From an uncultured Atopobiaceae bacterium (GTDB lineage: Bacteria > Actinomycetota > Coriobacteriia > Coriobacteriales > Atopobiaceae), in contig CANQFP010000006.1 of the NCBI GenBank assembly GCA_947599965.1, positions 1 to 40,739 on the forward strand: a stretch of 40,739 bases of DNA. The letters are read 5' to 3'. Both the position numbers and the translations under genes were made by a program. Of the stretch, positions 36,747-40,739 are shown in pieces (position 1 is the first letter of the stretch; every line of letters begins with the position of its first letter). The notes beneath the pieces were generated by a model. It had not been told where the DNA came from and made no database searches. It saw nothing but the letters and a program-made list of their open reading frames with translations.

Positions 36747-36864
36747 TTCGGTTGTGGATTCGCAGGTATCTCGGCCGTTTGCGCGGCGCTTTTCGGAGAA
36801 GGGTATGTCGAAATCCCCCGTGCGCGGAGCGCAACCCCGAATCGACCGGCGGAGCGGCTCCGAG

Positions 36865-37443
36865 CTACTCGGCGGCCTCCTTTTCGGCGACCTCGAGATC
36901 GTGCGCGTCCTCGGCGAGCTGGGCGCCCTCGAGATCGGCCTCGGTGGCGAGCTCCTCCGCCTCCGCCTCGGCCTCATCGGCCGCGGGGAGATCCTCGGGC
37001 TTGCCCACCTGCACGTTCAGCGAGGCGGAGATGTCGCGGTAGAGGTTCACGTCGACGACGTGGAGGCCGGCCTGCTTGATGGGGGCCTTGAGCTCCACGC
37101 GGCGGCGGTCCACCGTGACCTTGAGCTGGCTCGCGATGGCGTCGGCGATCATCGTGGAGGTGACGGAGCCGTAGAGCTGGCCCTCGTCGCCCACGCGCAC
37201 GTCCTCGATGGAGACGAGCTTGCCCTCGAGCAGCTGCTGCACGGCCTCGGCGTCCTCCACGCGGCGGATCTCGCGCTTCTGGATGTTGTGGCGACGCTCC
37301 TCGAGCTGCTTCAGGTTGCCCTTGGTGGCGGGCAGCGCGATGCCCCGGCGGAAGAGGTAGTTCTCCGCGTAGCCCTGGGCCACGTCGATGACGTCACCCT
37401 CGCCGCCCTTGCCGCGGAGCTCGGTCAGAAGAATCACGTTCAT
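36865..37443 (-). CDS. rplI: 50S ribosomal protein L9 with acidic tail
   Basis: 192 residues. The start MNVILLTELRGKGGEGDVIDVAQGYAENYLFRRGIA is the L9 N-terminal domain (two-part motif), followed by the linker helix and the C-terminal domain (LYGSVTSTMIADAI, KAPIKQAGLHVVDV). About 40 extra residues at the end (153-192) are almost all Ala, Glu, Asp and Leu. L9 is usually about 150 residues. Last gene of the operon, 15 nt after rpsR. Confidence 0.97.
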   Translation of the reverse strand: MNVILLTELRGKGGEGDVIDVAQGYAENYLFRRGIALPATKGNLKQLEERRHNIQKREIRRVEDAEAVQQLLEGKLVSIEDVRVGDEGQLYGSVTSTMIADAIASQLKVTVDRRRVELKAPIKQAGLHVVDVNLYRDISASLNVQVGKPEDLPAADEAEAEAEELATEADLEGAQLAEDAHDLEVAEKEAAE

Positions 37444-37458
37444 GTGCGGCTCCTTCGC

Positions 37459-37746
37459 TTAGTCGCGCCTCCGGGCGCCGCGGTTGGTGACCACGGGCAC
37501 GACGTAGGGCATGAGGGCCATCGTGCGCGCGCGCTTGATGGCGTTCTGGACCATGTTCTGGTGCTGGCGGCACGCGCCGGTCACGCGGCGCGGCTTGATC
37601 TTGCCGCGGTCGGTGACGTACTTGCGAAGCAGCTGCGTGTCCTTGTAGTCGATCTCCTTGACGCCGTCTCGGCAGAACTGGCACACCTTGCGGCGCTGTT
37701 GCCTCTGGTAGTCCCCGGAGGACTTTGAACGAACTTTACGTGGCAT
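37459..37746 (-). CDS. rpsR: 30S ribosomal protein S18, zinc-ribbon form
   Basis: 95 residues. Cys22-x2-Cys25 and Cys59-x2-His62 form the zinc site of C+ S18, as in many Actinobacteria. The basic core [22 protein letters not shown] is conserved. S18 pairs with S6 on the ribosome, and their genes are in one operon with ssb. Nine nt after the ssb stop. Confidence 0.98.
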   Translation of the reverse strand: MPRKVRSKSSGDYQRQQRRKVCQFCRDGVKEIDYKDTQLLRKYVTDRGKIKPRRVTGACRQHQNMVQNAIKRARTMALMPYVVPVVTNRGARRRD

Positions 37747-37755
37747 AACGCTTCC

Positions 37756-38346
37756 TTAGAAGGGGATGTCCTCGTCGTAGACCGTTCCCTCGGGCGGCAT
37801 GGGGGCCGCGGGGGAAGAGCCGTTCGACATTCCGTCGTCGATGTCCGTGCCCACGGGCGCCGGCACCGAATAGCTGGGCGCGGAGCCGTAGCCGCCGGAG
37901 CCCTCGCTCCCGTAGCCGCGGTTGCCGCCGCCGAAGGATTGGCCGCCCGAATAGCCCTGGCCTCCGCCTTGGAAGCTCTGGGGGTTCGAGTAGCCGCCGC
38001 GACCCTGGCCGTCGTTTCGGCGGGAGATGAAGTCGAGGTCGTCCACGACCACCTCGATCTTGGAGCGACGCTGGCCCTCCTGGGTCTCCCAGGTGCTGTA
38101 GCGCAGCTTGCCCTCGATGGCCACCTTCGTGCCCTTGGAAAGGAAGCGCGCGAGCGATTCGGCGCGCTGGCCGAAGAGCACGCAGTCGATGAAGTTGGGG
38201 AAATCCTCCCACTCACCGGTCTGCTGGTTGCGACGCCGATCATTCACGGCCACGCCGAAGTTCATGACGCGGGTGCCGTTCGTGGTCATGCGCAGTTGGG
38301 GATCACGGGTCAGGTTGCCGGTGATCAGGACGCGGTTGATGCTCAT
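37756..38346 (-). CDS. ssb: Single-stranded DNA-binding protein
   Basis: 196 residues: an OB-fold (1-110, SINRVLITGNLTRDPQLR to RSKIEVVVDDLDFI), a Gly/Ser/Tyr-rich linker and the acidic tip DEDIPF that recruits repair and replication partners. Coats single-stranded DNA at forks. In the usual place between rpsF and rpsR. Confidence 0.98.
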   Translation of the reverse strand: MSINRVLITGNLTRDPQLRMTTNGTRVMNFGVAVNDRRRNQQTGEWEDFPNFIDCVLFGQRAESLARFLSKGTKVAIEGKLRYSTWETQEGQRRSKIEVVVDDLDFISRRNDGQGRGGYSNPQSFQGGGQGYSGGQSFGGGNRGYGSEGSGGYGSAPSYSVPAPVGTDIDDGMSNGSSPAAPMPPEGTVYDEDIPF

Positions 38347-38398
38347 GGTTCATACACCTCTCTTACGCGCGCCCTTCGAAGGCGCGCGCCCAACCCGG

Positions 38399-38686
38399 CT
38401 ACTGGGCGCGCCGGGTGATCATGGACCGCTTGACCGCATCCGTGATGCGCAGGATGCGCTCGAGCTCTTCGATCTGGTCCGGATCCGCCTGGAAGTTAAT
38501 GAGGGTGTAGTCGCCTTCCTGGAGATGGTCGATCTCGTAGGCGAGCTTCCGCCGGCCCCATTCGTCCACGTTCTCGACGGTGCCCCCGACGCCGTTGATG
38601 GCGGCGTCGATGCGCGCCATGACGGCGGCGCGAGCTTCGTCGGTGAGATTGGGATCGAGAATGAACAGCAGTTCATAAGCCTTCAT
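38399..38686 (-). CDS. rpsF: 30S ribosomal protein S6
   Basis: 95 residues, ferredoxin-like fold. MKAYELLFILDPNLTDE, the WGRRKLAYEI motif and the ERILRITDAVKRSMI helix are typical. The ATG has a near-perfect AGGAGGTGA eight nt upstream, the strongest ribosome-binding site in the window. First gene of rpsF-ssb-rpsR-rplI. Confidence 0.98.
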   Translation of the reverse strand: MKAYELLFILDPNLTDEARAAVMARIDAAINGVGGTVENVDEWGRRKLAYEIDHLQEGDYTLINFQADPDQIEELERILRITDAVKRSMITRRAQ

Positions 38687-38856
38687 TACGTTCACCTCCT
38701 CTGGGCTTAGCGGCCCCGGGACATGAAGGTGTTGCCCGAGGCAGAAGGTCAAGGTCGCCATCCTAACACAAGGCGCGCCCCCCGGCCCTTCCAGCTGCGG
38801 ATTCCGTGAGCGGAAGGTTAGGGAACGCGCCTCGCAAACCACGTGCGCCGCGCCAG
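38687..38856 (-). promoter_or_regulatory. rpsF operon upstream region
   Basis: TAGGAT on the minus strand near 38767 is a -10 candidate without a clear -35. The leader between it and rpsF contains a small TGCC/GGCA hairpin. Many bacteria have an S6:S18-binding leader here, but I cannot match its CCG bulge with confidence. Confidence 0.35.
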
Positions 38857-38892
38857 CCGGGGGCCGACCACGAGCCGACCGGGGGCCGACCA
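38857..38892. repeat. 14-bp direct repeat with 22-bp period
   Basis: CCGGGGGCCGACCA occurs at 38857-38870 and again at 38879-38892, just past the stop of the DUF4013-like gene. No hairpin or U-tract is associated. Confidence 0.75.
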
Positions 38893-38901
38893 AGCGGGCG
38901 G

Positions 38902-40713
38902 CTAGTCCTCCTTCGGGCGGATGAGATGCTCCACCGTGCCATCCGCCTCCTCGGCGGCGATGGCCTCGTCGACGACCTCCTTCACCTCGGGAGAGTCGAT
39001 CGAGGGCACGGCGTCTCGGGACTGCAGGTCCACGTCGGGCCACGTCTTGGCCACGCGGGTGGCGACTCCGTCGTAGAGGTCCGCCGCGGCGGGCGGCGTC
39101 ACCCCGCCGTCGTCCTTGGGAATCGGCGGGTTCACAGTTCGTTCAATTTTCGGGCGCCCGAGCGAGCCCGTGCCGGGGAGCGGGGGTGTGACGACCTCGG
39201 TCCAGCGGGCCGTCTCCACGGCGGCCTCGTGGTAGAGATCCCGGGGCGTGGGCGGGGTCACGGGCGTCTGCTCCACCTCGGGCGCGGGCTCCGCGGCCCT
39301 CGGCTTCGCGGCCACCTCGGGCGCGGGCGGGCGCACGCCCTCTGCCTTCGCCTCTGCGGCGATGGCCGCGTTCACCTCGGCCGCCACCTCGGGCGTATCC
39401 ATCGTGGGCGTGGCGTCGCCCGTGCGAAGGTCGATGTCGGGCCACTCGCGCGCCACCTCGCCCGAGACCTCCGTGTAGAGCTCGGGAGGAGTCGGCGGGC
39501 GCACGCCGCCGTCGTCTGCCGGCGTCGGCGGCTCCTGCGTGGCGCCGCCCTCGGGCCAGGCCATGTGGAAGGTGGCGTCCGGCGTGGGGCTCACCACGTC
39601 CGTCCAGTGCGTCGTCTCGGCGGTGGCGTCGCGGTAGAGGTCCTTTGGCGTGGGCGGGGTCACGGGCTCGCCCACGTAATCGGGCGAGGAGGGCGTCTCC
39701 TCGGGCGCGAACGGGGCGCCTGCGGGGTTCTCGGAAGTGGGGGCAGTCATGGGGCTCGCTCCTTTCGGGGTCTCTTGGGGGTTGTACCCCTGCGCGGCGG
39801 CCGAGGCGCCGTCGAAGCGGTCATCGGCGGGGCCGCCCGCAAAGGGGCCTCCCGGGTGGCCGCCATGGGGGGCGCCGTAGGGCGAGGGCGGCTCTGCGGA
39901 GGGGATGCTCGGCGGCACGGGCTCAGCCGGCCCGCCCCAGGCGGGCACGTCGAACTGGCGGATCCAGAGGCCGAGCGCGTTGAAGATGATGAGGTCGAAG
40001 GTCGTGGAGATGAGGCCCTCGATGTAGGCGCACACGATGGCGAGCGGCCCCACCCACGCGATCGCGGAGAGCGTGAGGTCGAGCGCGCTCGAGATGAGGA
40101 ACTCCCGGCTCGCGCCGCCGTAGTAGTAGATCGTGGCGAGCTGCGCGAGCGGCCCGGCGAGCGCGAAGCCCACGATGAGGAGGATCGCGAGCATCACGGC
40201 GAAGTTGATCGCCACGCGGAGGAGCTCGATGAGGAAGATCCTCATGATCCCGCCGAAGTCGCGGCCGGCCATGTCGAAGATCTGCGAGAGCCCGTAGCCC
40301 GGGCCGATGTGCTGGTAGATGGCCGAGCGCAGCATCGCCACGCAGCAGACGAGGGAGTAGATGGCGAGCCCGAACCACACGAGCCAGAGGATCCACGGGC
40401 CGAGGAGCGCGATGCAGAGCCACGCGAGCAGCGTTCCCACGATGCCCCAGCCGAGCCCCACGACGAACGCCTTCCAGCCGCCGGCGATGCAGGCGCCCAC
40501 GTTCACGCGGGTCTGCTTCGGCGCGGAATCGATGCCCCACGCCGTGAGGCGCGCCCAGCCGAGCTCATAGCCCAGGATGCCGATCGGCCCGATGAGGGGC
40601 ACGAAGGCCACGAGGGCGAGCACCATGATCGGCTTGTACCAACCCTCGTCTTGCGTGAGCATGCGCCATGAGCGGGAGAGGTAGCTCCCGTCGAAGAACT
40701 CGGTGTCTGCCAT
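38902..40713 (-). CDS. DUF4013-like membrane protein with duplicated Pro-rich module
   Basis: 603 residues. The first 255 form a multi-helix membrane domain resembling DUF4013 (WYKPIMVLALVAFVPLIGPIG, then a polar loop and several long helices). A Pro/Gly-rich linker (256-350) follows. Residues 351-603 are a tandem duplication of about 134 residues, each with two half-units that begin near PPTPxDLY and carry a Trp about 13 residues later (Trp370, 424, 504, 558). The second half-units end in DSPEV followed by an acidic helix. No signal peptide; the tail is probably cytosolic but orientation is not certain. ATG behind GGGAGGAG, 7 nt. It begins 26 nt from the right edge, so its upstream neighbours are unknown. 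Function unknown. Confidence 0.85.
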   Translation of the reverse strand: MADTEFFDGSYLSRSWRMLTQDEGWYKPIMVLALVAFVPLIGPIGILGYELGWARLTAWGIDSAPKQTRVNVGACIAGGWKAFVVGLGWGIVGTLLAWLCIALLGPWILWLVWFGLAIYSLVCCVAMLRSAIYQHIGPGYGLSQIFDMAGRDFGGIMRIFLIELLRVAINFAVMLAILLIVGFALAGPLAQLATIYYYGGASREFLISSALDLTLSAIAWVGPLAIVCAYIEGLISTTFDLIIFNALGLWIRQFDVPAWGGPAEPVPPSIPSAEPPSPYGAPHGGHPGGPFAGGPADDRFDGASAAAQGYNPQETPKGASPMTAPTSENPAGAPFAPEETPSSPDYVGEPVTPPTPKDLYRDATAETTHWTDVVSPTPDATFHMAWPEGGATQEPPTPADDGGVRPPTPPELYTEVSGEVAREWPDIDLRTGDATPTMDTPEVAAEVNAAIAAEAKAEGVRPPAPEVAAKPRAAEPAPEVEQTPVTPPTPRDLYHEAAVETARWTEVVTPPLPGTGSLGRPKIERTVNPPIPKDDGGVTPPAAADLYDGVATRVAKTWPDVDLQSRDAVPSIDSPEVKEVVDEAIAAEEADGTVEHLIRPKED

Positions 40714-40739
40714 GGACGTCTCCTCCCAGCGTCCGCCGC

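Noticed and set aside
36490-36834. Small reading frames in the AT-rich region on both strands, 70-114 codons
   Set aside because: No ribosome-binding site, no codon bias, and the minus-strand frame runs through the rplI terminator.

Overview
This 40.7 kb window is chromosomal housekeeping DNA from a very GC-rich (roughly 70 %) actinobacterium. The left edge holds the 5' end of a 16S rRNA gene on the minus strand. Its sequence and the gene content (zinc-type S18 and L31, RpiB-Upp fusion, Ala/Glu-rich ribosomal protein tails, class B sortase) fit class Coriobacteriia. The class is an inference from the 16S start and protein resemblance; I could not run a search. I see no phage, insertion sequence, CRISPR array or tRNA gene.

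Layout, left to right, nearly all on the minus strand: start of an rRNA operon with a 500-nt leader and two tandem promoters (1-580); an alpha-phosphohexomutase-like gene whose catalytic loops are degenerate, then galU, a DtxR/MntR-type metal regulator and murA (581-4759); the complete F-type ATP synthase operon atpB-E-F-H-A-G-D-C with a small membrane gene in front (4876-11847); a fused rpiB-upp gene and glpK (12104-14728); tsaC, prmC and prfA (14972-17619); a plus-strand gene resembling only the C-terminal chaperone part of trigger factor (17721-18569); rpmE with a long tail and a leader hairpin; plus-strand coaX.

The middle is a nucleotide and cofactor block. A tightly overlapping run purE-srtB-purF-purM-purN-folE, followed by a folP-folK fusion, makes purine intermediates and folate, the one-carbon carrier PurN needs; a class B sortase gene sits inside it. 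pdxK (plus strand) diverges from purE. A second run purA-degV-purD-NUDIX-ABC exporter-membrane protein follows (27806-34788). The right end carries dnaB, an AT-rich repeat-bearing intergenic region, the rpsF-ssb-rpsR-rplI operon with a clear terminator, and a DUF4013-like membrane protein with a duplicated 134-residue proline-rich module.

The points most worth a second look are the degenerate phosphohexomutase beside galU, the duplicated repeat protein at the right edge, the repeat-bearing region upstream of dnaB, the sortase in the purine operon, the enzyme fusions, and the 13-bp inverted repeat built from the last codons of coaX and folP-folK. I did not find a clearly new multi-gene system such as a defence island or secondary-metabolite cluster.
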